This document shows, piece after piece, positions 6,640-14,291 of a stretch of DNA of 15,441 nucleotides (its first letter is position 1; every line of letters starts with the position of its first letter). Origin of the DNA: an uncultured Bacillus sp. (GTDB lineage Bacteria > Bacillota > Bacilli > Bacillales > Cytobacillaceae); contig CALGSR010000103.1 of the NCBI GenBank assembly GCA_937902115.1, positions 1 through 15,441 of the forward strand, given 5' to 3'. The notes under the pieces were generated by a model. It was not told where the DNA came from. It did no database searches and worked only from the letters and a program-made list of their open reading frames with translations. A program made the position numbers and the translations under genes.

Positions 6640-7083
6640 CTAAATTCCTCGATGCACAAAATGCTGAATTGAGATATCATCCATTTCCTTCGCCTCATCC
6701 TGCTTTAACTCTGCAAAATACTCTATTTTGCTTTTTTCTTTCATTTTTATATATTTCTTGACTTCAATATTTTTTTGCAGGAGTTTTTCTTGGTTAAAGT
6801 TCATATGGTTTCTGGCATTGATGACCATTTTTTGATATTGATCAATCGATTTTTGTAAATTGGCAATAAATTGTTGATGATGTCTAATTTCCTGTACAGG
6901 AAGACCTTCTGCAAGCCTTCTCGTTTGATAGACCTCTAAATCCTCTTTTTGCTTCATTAGTTCATACAGTTTTTCTGCAGCATGTTCAAATCTTTTAACA
7001 GATTCGTTGTATACAGAAAGGGCTTCATCTTTTTCACGTTCTTTTAAAGTCATGATTTTTTCAAATTTATAATGGTAGACCAT
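6640..7083 (-). CDS. fliJ: Flagellar export protein FliJ
   Basis: A 147-residue, almost wholly helical, charged protein with the two-helix coiled-coil layout of FliJ. FliJ is the stalk of the FliI ATPase hexamer; it contacts FlhA and escorts export chaperones. It starts FKFE-like (YHYKFEKIMTLKEREKDEA), as is common for FliJ. Supported chiefly by length, coiled-coil character and its place directly after fliI, since FliJ sequences are poorly conserved. ATG 7083 lies 3 bp after the fliI stop, with a GGGGAT site inside the end of fliI. Confidence 0.92.
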   Translation of the reverse strand: MVYHYKFEKIMTLKEREKDEALSVYNESVKRFEHAAEKLYELMKQKEDLEVYQTRRLAEGLPVQEIRHHQQFIANLQKSIDQYQKMVINARNHMNFNQEKLLQKNIEVKKYIKMKEKSKIEYFAELKQDEAKEMDDISIQHFVHRGI

Positions 7084-7086
7084 AAC

Positions 7087-8403
7087 TTAATCCCCTTTCC
7101 CAATTAGTGAAAATAATGAGTTAATACTTTCTTGCATCGTCATTTTTTCATGTGTCCCTTGTTTTAAAAAGGAAATAATCTGAGGATACAATTGAATGGC
7201 TTCATCAATTTCTCTTGAGGATCCTTTCTTATATGCACCGATATTGATTAAATCCTCTGAATTGTAATAAGTGCTCAATCTGTCTCGCAATTTCTCGGCA
7301 GCTTTAACATGTTCTCGTTCAGCAATGCCATTCATGACCCTGCTCACACTTTTCAAGACGTTCACTGCAGGATATTGACCTTTATTGGCTAAACTTCGAT
7401 CAAGTACGAAATGCCCATCAAGAATTCCTCGTACGGTATCTGCAATCGGTTCATTCATATCATCTCCATCAACAAGCACCGTATAAAAAGCCGTAATGGA
7501 GCCTGTCTCATTGGTACCGGTTCTTTCTAACAACTTTGGCAGAGTAGCAAATACGGATGGAGTATAGCCTTTCGTTGTCGGCGGTTCGCCGATGGCCAGT
7601 CCTACTTCCCGCTGCGCCATTGCCACCCTTGTGACAGAATCCATCATCATCATGACATTCATACCTTTGTCACGAAAGTACTCTGCAATAGCTGTAGCAG
7701 CAAAAGCCCCTTTAATCCGCATTAATGCCGGTTGATCAGATGTGGCCACAACGACGATCGAACGTTTTAGTCCTTCTTCACCGAGGTCTTTTTCAATAAA
7801 TTCTCTTACTTCTCTTCCACGTTCTCCGATTAGTGCGATGACATTTAAGTCCGCAGTTGTATTTCTGGCAATCATCCCAAGAAGTGTGCTTTTTCCAACA
7901 CCACTTCCGGCAAAAATACCGACACGCTGGCCACTTCCTACAGTTAATAAGCTATCAATGAGACGCACCCCTACCTCAATTGGTTGGGATATGGTTGGCC
8001 TCTTTAACGGATTTGGCGGGGATTGATCAGTCGGAACTCCCAATAGCCCTTTTGGTAAATTAGACCCATCCAAAGGCTGTCCGAGGGCGTCAACAACATT
8101 CCCTATCAGAGCCGGACCAACTTTTATTTCCAGTGGTTTTAATGTTGCCTCTACCAAGCTGCCCGGTGCAATATCATTAACAGATGTATAAGGCATTAAA
8201 ATAACATTTTCATCACGGAAACCAACGACCTCTGCCTGAATTACCCTTTTTTTTCGATGACCGATATGAATCAAACAAAGATCCCCAATCGAGCTTTCTG
8301 GTCCTTGTGATTCAATCATAAGTCCAATCACTTGCTTTACACGGCCATACCTTTTAAAAGAATCAATTTCATCAATTTCTTCAAGGAGTTCTTCAGCCTT
8401 CAT
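7087..8403 (-). CDS. fliI: Flagellum-specific ATPase FliI
   Basis: F1-beta-like ATPase that powers or primes flagellar type III export at the base of the C ring. Seen in 438 residues (the length I recall for B. subtilis): Walker A AGSGVGKST at about 165–173 with the catalytic Lys171; LIGERGREVREF around 191–202; Walker B VMMMMD ending at Asp255; and the T3SS ATPase signature region with GEPPTTKGYTPSVFA. The N-terminal beta-barrel (GLMIESQGPESSIGD) and C-terminal domain (NIGAYKKGSSREIDEAI) are complete. ATG 8403 overlaps the fliH stop as ATGA, so translation is probably coupled. No unusual residues. Confidence 0.98.
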   Translation of the reverse strand: MKAEELLEEIDEIDSFKRYGRVKQVIGLMIESQGPESSIGDLCLIHIGHRKKRVIQAEVVGFRDENVILMPYTSVNDIAPGSLVEATLKPLEIKVGPALIGNVVDALGQPLDGSNLPKGLLGVPTDQSPPNPLKRPTISQPIEVGVRLIDSLLTVGSGQRVGIFAGSGVGKSTLLGMIARNTTADLNVIALIGERGREVREFIEKDLGEEGLKRSIVVVATSDQPALMRIKGAFAATAIAEYFRDKGMNVMMMMDSVTRVAMAQREVGLAIGEPPTTKGYTPSVFATLPKLLERTGTNETGSITAFYTVLVDGDDMNEPIADTVRGILDGHFVLDRSLANKGQYPAVNVLKSVSRVMNGIAEREHVKAAEKLRDRLSTYYNSEDLINIGAYKKGSSREIDEAIQLYPQIISFLKQGTHEKMTMQESINSLFSLIGKGD

Positions 8404-9173
8404 GATGTTTCACCATCTAGTAATTCAGTTAGAACTCGTTTTATCTCTGATAATTGTGTATCGATACCTGCATCGATTCTTCCGGTCTCTGACTCTATCA
8501 CACAGCCCCCGACTGGCATCTCCTCATCCGGATAGATAAACAGATTTGTTTCATGCGAAAAAGTCGATAATAGTTCTTCTTTTTGCGAAAGAATAAAATC
8601 ATAGGACCCTGGATGAACATGCAACCGGATATCATGAGATGCCTTCGCCTCTTTTAGTGCTCTTTTTACCAATGGTACAAAATATTCATCATCTTCTATT
8701 TTTCTTGCAACGATTTTTTCAGCAATTTTAATTGCCATATCTAAGATGACCTTTTCAGAAGCTTCAAGATAGGCTGTATAATCATCTTTTGCAGCTGCGA
8801 CTATTTCCCTGGCTTCCTTGATGTGCTTGTGATATTCTGAATATCCCTGCTGCTGACCATCACTCCAGCCGCTCTGATACCCTTCTTCCTTTGCTAGATT
8901 CATTAACACCTCTTTTTCTTCCTGCCAAGAATTACGCTGCTGTATGATGTCTTCCATGACCGATTCGTATTCCAGTTTTGCCTGGCTAATGATTTGCTCC
9001 GCTTCGCCTTTAGCCTCATTTATTAAATCGGTGTATGTCTTTTCTTTTCTTGCTTCAGCTTGTTCATTTACCTCTAGATTAAGGGTTCTTAACATTTTAA
9101 TAGCAATGACTTTTTCCTCAGAGTGTTCCAAATTTGGCCATACTGGTTTAATAAGCCTAGACAATGATATCAT
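8400..9173 (-). CDS. fliH: Flagellar assembly protein FliH
   Basis: Negative regulator and peripheral stalk of the FliI ATPase, tethering it to the C ring. Seen in 257 residues: a long charged coiled coil (about 35–95); the glycine-every-fourth-residue run typical of FliH (G98, G102, G106, G110 in EEGYQSGWSDGQQQGY); and a C-terminal FliH domain (MAIKIAEKIVARKIE, later MPVGGCVIESETGRIDAGID). I prefer ATG 9173 (MISLSRLIK, as in Bacillus). GGAGG lies only 2 nt before it, so TTG 9164 or the in-frame GTG 9185/9182 are possible alternatives. It overlaps the end of fliG by 17 nt and fliI by 4 nt. Confidence 0.93.
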   Translation of the reverse strand: MISLSRLIKPVWPNLEHSEEKVIAIKMLRTLNLEVNEQAEARKEKTYTDLINEAKGEAEQIISQAKLEYESVMEDIIQQRNSWQEEKEVLMNLAKEEGYQSGWSDGQQQGYSEYHKHIKEAREIVAAAKDDYTAYLEASEKVILDMAIKIAEKIVARKIEDDEYFVPLVKRALKEAKASHDIRLHVHPGSYDFILSQKEELLSTFSHETNLFIYPDEEMPVGGCVIESETGRIDAGIDTQLSEIKRVLTELLDGETS

Positions 9174-10098
9174 CCCCTCCACCACGAGCTATAACGATTT
9201 CTCCAGTTTCCTCTAAACGACGAATAACGGAAACAATTCTTGATTGCGCCTCTTCAACATCACGTAAGCGAACAGGGCCCATATATTCAATCTCCTCTTT
9301 AAATGTTTCAACCATACGGGTGGACATATTTTTAAAAATAATTTCCTTAACCTCTTCGCTTGAAACCTTAAGAGACAGTAACAGGTCTTCATTTTCACAA
9401 TCACGGATGATCCGTTGTATCGCTCGATTATCAAGGGTTACGATATCTTCAAAAACAAACATTCTCTTTTTAATTTCTTCCGCAAGCTCCGGATCCTGGA
9501 TTTCAAGAGCATCAAGAATCGTCCGCTCTGTTTGTCTGTCAACTCCATTCAAAACTTCAACGACTGCCTCAATACCGCCTGTTTGAGTATAATCCTGCGA
9601 CACTGTAGCCGATAGCTTTCGCTCGAGAATCTGTTCTACCTCATTAATAATTTCAGGTGCAGTGCTATCCATTACAGCAATTCTCTTGGCAATATCTGCC
9701 TGCATTTCCTCATTTTGAATAAAATTTAAAATCTGCGTCGGATCTGCCTTCCTCGCAAAATCAAACGGCCGTATTTGCAAGGAAGATGTGAGGCGATTTA
9801 GAATTACGGATGCTTGTTCCTCACCTAATGCCTTTTCCAGTACCGTTTTGGCATATCCAATTCCACCTTGGGCAATATAGTCTTGTGCCAATGCGATTTG
9901 ATGAAATTCTTCAACGACTTCCTCTTTTGCCTGTGAATTTACCTTTTTCACACCAGATATCTCTAATGTTAGCTTTTCAATTTCTTCTTCACTTAAATGT
10001 TTATAAACAGATGCCGAAACATCAGGACCAAGGGAAATCAGCAGAATAGCTGCTTTTTGCTTCCCGCTCAAATCCTTTTGATCTTTTCTTACCAACAC
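9157..10098 (-). CDS. fliG: Flagellar motor switch protein FliG, missing the EHPQ segment
   Basis: Rotor protein that links FliF to FliM and contacts the stator. Seen: an intact N-terminal FliF-binding domain (KQKAAILLISLGPDVSASVY) and an intact C-terminal torque domain (KRMFVFEDIVTLDNRAIQ, then MVETFKEEIEYMGPVRLRDV, ending GGGDDIIV). The middle domain is cut. After PTQILNFIQNE (ending at residue 130) the sequence goes straight to EMQADIAKRIAVMD. Relatives have about 26 more residues here, beginning HPQT and carrying the EHPQ motif and its helix. The total of 313 (312 from the alternative TTG 10095) against 338 in B. subtilis fits one in-frame loss of 78 nt at 9708/9709. Start GTG 10098 has AGAGG 6 nt upstream; TTG 10095 better matches the family N terminus. 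Confidence 0.93.
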   Translation of the reverse strand: MLVRKDQKDLSGKQKAAILLISLGPDVSASVYKHLSEEEIEKLTLEISGVKKVNSQAKEEVVEEFHQIALAQDYIAQGGIGYAKTVLEKALGEEQASVILNRLTSSLQIRPFDFARKADPTQILNFIQNEEMQADIAKRIAVMDSTAPEIINEVEQILERKLSATVSQDYTQTGGIEAVVEVLNGVDRQTERTILDALEIQDPELAEEIKKRMFVFEDIVTLDNRAIQRIIRDCENEDLLLSLKVSSEEVKEIIFKNMSTRMVETFKEEIEYMGPVRLRDVEEAQSRIVSVIRRLEETGEIVIARGGGDDIIV

Positions 10099-10112
10099 TT
10101 ACCACCTCTTAG

Positions 10113-11702
10113 TTAATCATCAGCAATCCATGTCCGTAAAAGCTTGGCAAATTCCTCCGGTTTCTCTTTAGCCATTTTCTCTAATTGTTTTTTCCGAATG
10201 GTGCTTTCCGTTTCATGATCATCATTAACATCTGGAATATCAATTGACTGCTCCAAATTTTCAAAAGGTTCTTCAACTTCAATAGAATTATTCCTGCGAG
10301 AACGGAACCACATGAAAGCAACAATCCCAATTACCGCAATTAAAGCACCGCCAATTGCATAGACCCACCACGAAGTTGCAGCAAACTCTGCCTGACGTTC
10401 AAGCGGAACTTTTCCATTGAATGGCTGAATCGTTATTGCGATTTTTTGCGAGATTTCTTCATCTGTTAATTCAGTATTTGCCTTTTTATCAATTGAAGTT
10501 CTTACAATCGTGGAAAGGATATTCTCGATGTCATCTACGCGTTCCTGCGGCAGCGAACTTTTATTATCTGCATCAGGAGGTTCCACCATTACCTGAATGC
10601 CTAAATCCCTGATTTTGTAAGGACTTTCAACAATTTCCTTTCGAATACGGTTCACTTCATAGTTAATCGTATCATCGACTTTTTCATAATCACCGTTCCC
10701 AGCGGTTCCTTCGGCATATCCAGGAACATCGCCGCTTCCTTCGGCTTGGGGGGTTCCTCCGGCCTGACTTCCTTCTCCGGTAAATGCTTCTGTAATTTTT
10801 TGCGCACTTATTGCAATGCCTTCCATATTTTCTTCATCAACCGGAGTAACGAGATTTTCCTCGCGATTTTCCTGAGTAAAATCAAGATCAGCAGTAACAC
10901 TCACAACGACTTTATCCTGTCCCATCAAGGTCCCCAGCATATTTTGCACTCGCCGCTGCAGGTCACGTTCAATTTCCTTTTTTATCTCCTGTTGATTTAC
11001 GTAAACAGAACCAATTAAATTATTATTATTTTCCAGATCAAAATACTCAAAGTTCTGATTCATGATGACGATATTATCAGTAGGTAAGTTAGGAACACTT
11101 TTTGATACTAATTGATAGAGTGCTTTTATTTGATTTTGTTCAAATTGATAGCCGGGCTTTGTTTGCAGTACAATGGACGCAGATGCTTCTTGTGTTTGAT
11201 CACTGACAAAAATGCCCGTTTGCGGCAGGTTAATCATGACCTTCGCATCGTTGATTCCGTCAATTCCTTTGATCAAAGTAGCTAATTCTGTTTGCATCGC
11301 ATCAAGCTTTAACACTTTAAATTCATTTTCCGTTGTACCGATGCCGGCGTTCTGGCTAAAAAATGAATAATCAATACTTCCTGATTGCGGCAGTCCTTCT
11401 GCTGCAAGTTCTACCTTCAGCGTATCTACTAAATCCTCAGGTACTTTTATCGTTGTACCTCCATCAGCTATTTCAGACGTAATGCCCCTGCCATCAAGGT
11501 TTTCTTTTATCGATCCTGTTTCAGATGGAGAAAGATTACTATATAAAGGAACCAGCGTTGTTCTTGTTAAAAAGAAAGTCAGTACCGCTACAGTGATAAT
11601 AAAAAGTACCGCTGAAGAAATCATCATGATTCGCTGCTTTTTTGACCGGCTGGTCCAGTATTCTTTTATTGGTAATACTATTTTTTGTAACGACTCATTC
11701 AT
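10113..11702 (-). CDS. fliF: Flagellar MS-ring protein FliF
   Basis: Forms the membrane ring that nucleates the basal body and carries FliG. Seen in 529 residues: membrane segment 1 at about 25–46; a YscJ/FliF domain (LVPLYSNLS, GLPQSGSIDYSFF, ASASIVLQTKPGY, LVSKSVPNLPTDNIVIM); an RBM3-type region with a Gly/Glu-rich low-complexity insert (about 315–345); membrane segment 2 at about 444–466; and a cytoplasmic tail (KKQLEKMAKEKPEEFAKLLR then TWIADD) that binds FliG's N-terminal domain. It is complete relative to B. subtilis (536). ATG 11702 has a GGGGGAT site upstream. A 66-bp gap separates it from fliE, in which I see no terminator or promoter. Confidence 0.97.
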   Translation of the reverse strand: MNESLQKIVLPIKEYWTSRSKKQRIMMISSAVLFIITVAVLTFFLTRTTLVPLYSNLSPSETGSIKENLDGRGITSEIADGGTTIKVPEDLVDTLKVELAAEGLPQSGSIDYSFFSQNAGIGTTENEFKVLKLDAMQTELATLIKGIDGINDAKVMINLPQTGIFVSDQTQEASASIVLQTKPGYQFEQNQIKALYQLVSKSVPNLPTDNIVIMNQNFEYFDLENNNNLIGSVYVNQQEIKKEIERDLQRRVQNMLGTLMGQDKVVVSVTADLDFTQENREENLVTPVDEENMEGIAISAQKITEAFTGEGSQAGGTPQAEGSGDVPGYAEGTAGNGDYEKVDDTINYEVNRIRKEIVESPYKIRDLGIQVMVEPPDADNKSSLPQERVDDIENILSTIVRTSIDKKANTELTDEEISQKIAITIQPFNGKVPLERQAEFAATSWWVYAIGGALIAVIGIVAFMWFRSRRNNSIEVEEPFENLEQSIDIPDVNDDHETESTIRKKQLEKMAKEKPEEFAKLLRTWIADD

Positions 11703-11768
11703 GATTATCCCCCGGTCAAAGATCTGATTCGTCTGCAGTTACTAACCACTTAACGTCTCATATTTCTA

Positions 11769-12074
11769 TTAAACTTGCATTCTCATCATTTCCTGATAAG
11801 CCTCAACTGCTTTATTTCGTATTTCTAACGTTAACTGCGTAGTTATGCTGGCTTTTTGTGAAGCAATCATCACTTGATGCAAGTCAACATCTTTTCCTGA
11901 AGCCAACTTTTCTGTTAGTCTGTCTGACTCTATTTGTGTTTGATTAACTTTCTCAATAGAATCCTTAAGCAAAGAAGAAAAACCTTTTTGCGCTTCATAT
12001 GGAGTAATGGCTGGTTTCTGCATTTTTTGTAGACTTAAAGAATTCGTTATTGGTGTTAAAAACAGATTACTCAT
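11769..12074 (-). CDS. fliE: Flagellar hook-basal body adaptor FliE
   Basis: A 101-residue protein joining the MS ring to the proximal rod and first among the rod substrates exported. Seen: a variable N terminus (NLFLTPITNSLSLQK), a central helix (FSSLLKDSIEKVNQTQIESD) and the conserved C-terminal block (VDLHQVMIASQKASITTQLT, then EIRNKAVEAYQEMMRMQV). Length is normal for Bacillus (about 106). ATG 12074 has an AAGGTGG site 8 nt upstream and follows flgC after 15 bp. Confidence 0.97.
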   Translation of the reverse strand: MSNLFLTPITNSLSLQKMQKPAITPYEAQKGFSSLLKDSIEKVNQTQIESDRLTEKLASGKDVDLHQVMIASQKASITTQLTLEIRNKAVEAYQEMMRMQV

Positions 12075-12089
12075 TTACATTCCCACCTT

Positions 12090-12548
12090 TTACTTTCCAA
12101 TTTCTAATGCTTTCATCAACATATTTTTCGAAGCATTAAATACGGTAACATTTGCCTCGTAAGAACGAGTAGCACTCATGAGATCAACCATTTCCCTTAA
12201 AGGATCCACATTAGGCATTTGTACATACCCTTCTTCATTCGCATCAGGATGTTCCGGATCATATACTTGTTGAAAAGGCGTATCATCCTCGAGTATCTTT
12301 GTTACCTTCACACCATTTCCAGCACCTTGAGCCGCTGAAGTATTCATCGCTTTCTGCAATAGATTAGAAAATTGTCCTTCCTTCGGCTCCATCACAACTA
12401 CTTTCCTGCGATAAGGCATCCATTCTCCATCTACTTGCTTCGCCCTCGTTGTATCCGCATTTGCCATATTGGATGATACGATATCCATGCGCAGACGCTG
12501 CGCGGTTAGTGCCGAAGCAGTTGTATTCATACTATGAAAAATAGACAT
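12090..12548 (-). CDS. flgC: Flagellar basal-body rod protein FlgC
   Basis: Proximal rod subunit, exported by the flagellar type III system. Seen in 152 residues: N-terminal rod signature (LTAQRLRMDIVSSNMANADT), a short variable middle, and the C-terminal D0 helix (VDLMSATRSYEANVTVFNAS then KNMLMKALEIGK). The R-S-Y-E-A-N part is complete, which contrasts with the gap at the equivalent place in FlgE. ATG 12548 shares one base with the flgB stop codon (TAATG), so the two genes are likely translationally coupled. Confidence 0.97.
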   Translation of the reverse strand: MSIFHSMNTTASALTAQRLRMDIVSSNMANADTTRAKQVDGEWMPYRRKVVVMEPKEGQFSNLLQKAMNTSAAQGAGNGVKVTKILEDDTPFQQVYDPEHPDANEEGYVQMPNVDPLREMVDLMSATRSYEANVTVFNASKNMLMKALEIGK

Positions 12549-12943
12549 TATCTCCCACCCCTGATGACATTTTGTAATGTTGAAAATTTCCCGCTAATCC
12601 GTTCTGTTAGGGCATTAAAGTAGATTTGATTTGCTGCCAAATCAGTCATTTCCTTATCTATATCAACACTATTTCCATTTTCGTTATAGGAAAATTGGTT
12701 TTTCGTTACAATTGCCGCTGAGCCAGCGGAGTGTTTTTGAAAAGTATAGTGCCGTTTATCTGTGCGGTATGTATCAATCGTGTTTCCTAAAGCCTCATTA
12801 AAGGAAGCTTTAAAACTAACGCCCTTAGCTTTATAATTTGGCGTATCCACATTTGCGATATTGTGTGAAATGACTTTTTGTTTTGTAGATGAATAGTTGA
12901 GCGCATGTTCCAGACCGGAAATCGTTCCTGAAAATAGATTCAC
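12548..12943 (-). CDS. flgB: Flagellar basal-body rod protein FlgB
   Basis: First gene of the flagellar operon; the most proximal rod subunit. Seen in 131 residues: N-terminal rod signature (ALNYSSTKQKVISHNIANVD then TPNYKAKGVSF) and a C-terminal helix (MTDLAANQIYFNALTERISG). Length matches B. subtilis (about 129). The start is GTG 12943 with AGAGGTGG upstream (GAGG 7 nt from the GTG); no in-frame ATG lies nearby. It follows a roughly 400-bp AT-rich leader and the codY terminator, so it probably has its own promoter. Confidence 0.96.
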   Translation of the reverse strand: MNLFSGTISGLEHALNYSSTKQKVISHNIANVDTPNYKAKGVSFKASFNEALGNTIDTYRTDKRHYTFQKHSAGSAAIVTKNQFSYNENGNSVDIDKEMTDLAANQIYFNALTERISGKFSTLQNVIRGGR

Positions 12944-13360
12944 CAGACCACCTCTATTTTAAAATAATAATTTCGATCGTTATTTTGTCGAATAATGTAT
13001 AATACAAGCGAATATATCATATAAACTTAATTGTAATGAATTTGTAATTATATGTCCATGTCAGTAACGGCATTTTTACTGCGACTATAGTACTATTTTC
13101 TATAATAAGTAATGTGAAATCCATTAAATCGATTGATTTCTCTTGAATAAATGAAGCTTCCTTTACTTTAATTACCAAAAACCAACTAAATTTCCTGTCT
13201 TTTTATTAGTTATTTAGTCATTGTTATTTTTTTCTCTTATATTACATTTTACCCTTTAACGTTCATGATTTACCATCCTCATTATTTTCCACTACGTCGA
13301 AAAATCCCTGTTCTCTAAATAGAACAAATTATTCTAATATAAGAACATATAAATATATGT
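12944..13360 (-). promoter_or_regulatory. AT-rich promoter/leader region of the flagellar operon
   Basis: About 417 bp between the codY terminator and flgB, without a convincing gene on either strand. In B. subtilis this interval carries the sigma-A and sigma-D promoters of the fla/che operon. Features seen: a perfect TATAAT at 13052–13047 (coding strand) but with no good -35 box at 16–18 nt; a sigma-D-like site (separate entry); palindromes ATAGTACTAT (13087–13096), AAATC-GATT-GATTT (13126–13139) and CGATCG (around 12975); and a 5-bp hairpin GTTCT/AGAAC near 13310–13325. I found no good match to the CodY box here. The role is inferred from position. Confidence 0.6.
13064..13089 (-). promoter_or_regulatory. 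Candidate sigma-D-like promoter for flgB
   Basis: On the coding strand TATA (13089–13086), a 14-nt spacer and GCCGTTAC (13071–13064) match 9 of 12 positions of the Bacillus sigma-D consensus TAAA-N15-GCCGATAT. The site is about 120 nt upstream of the flgB start, and the -35 side overlaps a 10-bp palindrome. B. subtilis has a sigma-D promoter in the same interval. A match of this quality can occur by chance in AT-rich DNA. Confidence 0.33.
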
Positions 13361-13395
13361 AAAAAAAAAGCTAACCATGTTCGGTTAGCTTTTTT
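13361..13395 (-). terminator. Rho-independent terminator after codY
   Basis: On the coding strand a 7-bp stem GCTAACC/GGTTAGC with a 6-nt loop (GAACAT) is followed by nine T. Including flanking A/T pairs the stem is 13 bp. It begins 8 nt after the codY stop. It separates the hslU–codY unit from the flagellar operon. The A-run on the other side means it could also act weakly on plus-strand transcripts. Confidence 0.93.
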
Positions 13396-13403
13396 CATTA
13401 CGC

Positions 13404-14183
13404 TTAGTTAGTTTTTAATTTTTCTAATTCCATTAAGAACTTGTCGTTCAATACTTTAATATAAGTACCTTTCATTCCTAGAGAACGTGATTCAATTACT
13501 CCAGCACTTTCAAGCTTGCGCAAAGCATTTACTATAACAGAACGTGTTATACCGACACGGTCAGCAATTTTCGAAGCAACAAGCAGCCCTTCTACTCCAT
13601 TTAGTTCTTCGAAAATATGCTCAATCGCTTCTAATTCACTGTAAGATAATGAGCTGATTGCCATTTGTACAACCGCCTTGCTCCGAGCTTCCCCTTCAAT
13701 TTCACCGGCCTTTTCATGAAGGATTTCCATTCCTACAACAGTAGCACCGTATTCAGCTAACAGCAAATCATCATCATTAAATTCTGATTCTAATCTCGAT
13801 AAAACCAATGTACCTAAACGATCTCCACCACCGCTAATCGGAACAACAGTTGTCAAACCAGCAGCAAAGAGTTCTTTATTTTCCGTTGGAAATGCTGAAT
13901 ATTCACTATCGATACCTATATTCGGAGTCGTTTCAGTTAGATCTAACAAGTTATTTATATAAACCTCAGGGAATTGACGGTCTTCAATCATTTTTTTCAT
14001 ACGTTCGTTTACGATTTGCTGATTAACCGCATAACCAAGTAATTTCCCACGTCTGCTAAGGACAAAAACATTGGAATCAATGACATCACTCATCGTTTCA
14101 GCCATTTCCTTAAAATTGACAGCCTTTCCTGCTGTTTTTTGCAGCATTGCATTAATCTTTCTTGTTTTAGATAGTAAATCCAT
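13404..14183 (-). CDS. codY: GTP-sensing pleiotropic transcriptional repressor CodY
   Basis: Global repressor of Bacillota, activated by branched-chain amino acids and GTP. In B. subtilis it also represses flagellar promoters. Seen in 259 residues (the B. subtilis length): an N-terminal GAF domain ([20 protein letters not shown], then [20 protein letters not shown]), the linker ([20 protein letters not shown]), and a C-terminal winged helix-turn-helix ([20 protein letters not shown] then [14 protein letters not shown]). I place the start at ATG 14183, with AGGAGG 9 nt upstream (14198–14193). The frame is open ten codons further, to 14213, but that extension lacks a ribosome binding site and would contain this one. 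It follows hslU after 108 bp, the usual Bacillus order. Confidence 0.98.
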   Translation of the reverse strand: MDLLSKTRKINAMLQKTAGKAVNFKEMAETMSDVIDSNVFVLSRRGKLLGYAVNQQIVNERMKKMIEDRQFPEVYINNLLDLTETTPNIGIDSEYSAFPTENKELFAAGLTTVVPISGGGDRLGTLVLSRLESEFNDDDLLLAEYGATVVGMEILHEKAGEIEGEARSKAVVQMAISSLSYSELEAIEHIFEELNGVEGLLVASKIADRVGITRSVIVNALRKLESAGVIESRSLGMKGTYIKVLNDKFLMELEKLKTN

Positions 14184-14247
14184 TCCATTATTCCTCCTAT
14201 TTCTAAAGCCCAAAATATTATATATCTATTTCTAACGTTATTACAGT

Positions 14248-14262
14248 CTTTTTTTGAAAATT
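14248..14262 (-). promoter_or_regulatory. Possible CodY box upstream of codY
   Basis: The coding strand reads AATTTTC-A-AAAAAAG against the CodY consensus AATTTTCWGAAAATT: the left half is perfect and there are three mismatches, all in the right half. It lies in the 108-bp hslU–codY gap, about 65 nt before codY, so could serve autoregulation. Three-mismatch boxes are common in AT-rich genomes. No convincing promoter is seen beside it. Confidence 0.3.
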
Positions 14263-14291
14263 TATTATCTTTTACTTACTATCAGCAAATT

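Noticed and set aside
9213..9434. 73-residue minus-strand frame inside fliG
   Set aside because: Alternative frame within an intact conserved part of fliG; no ribosome binding site or family resemblance.
13047..13052. Perfect TATAAT as a sigma-A promoter of flgB
   Set aside because: No acceptable -35 element at 16–18 nt and no extended -10; noted in the leader entry only.
14184..14213. Ten-codon N-terminal extension of CodY
   Set aside because: It contains the AGGAGG site for ATG 14183 and has no counterpart in the 259-residue CodY family.
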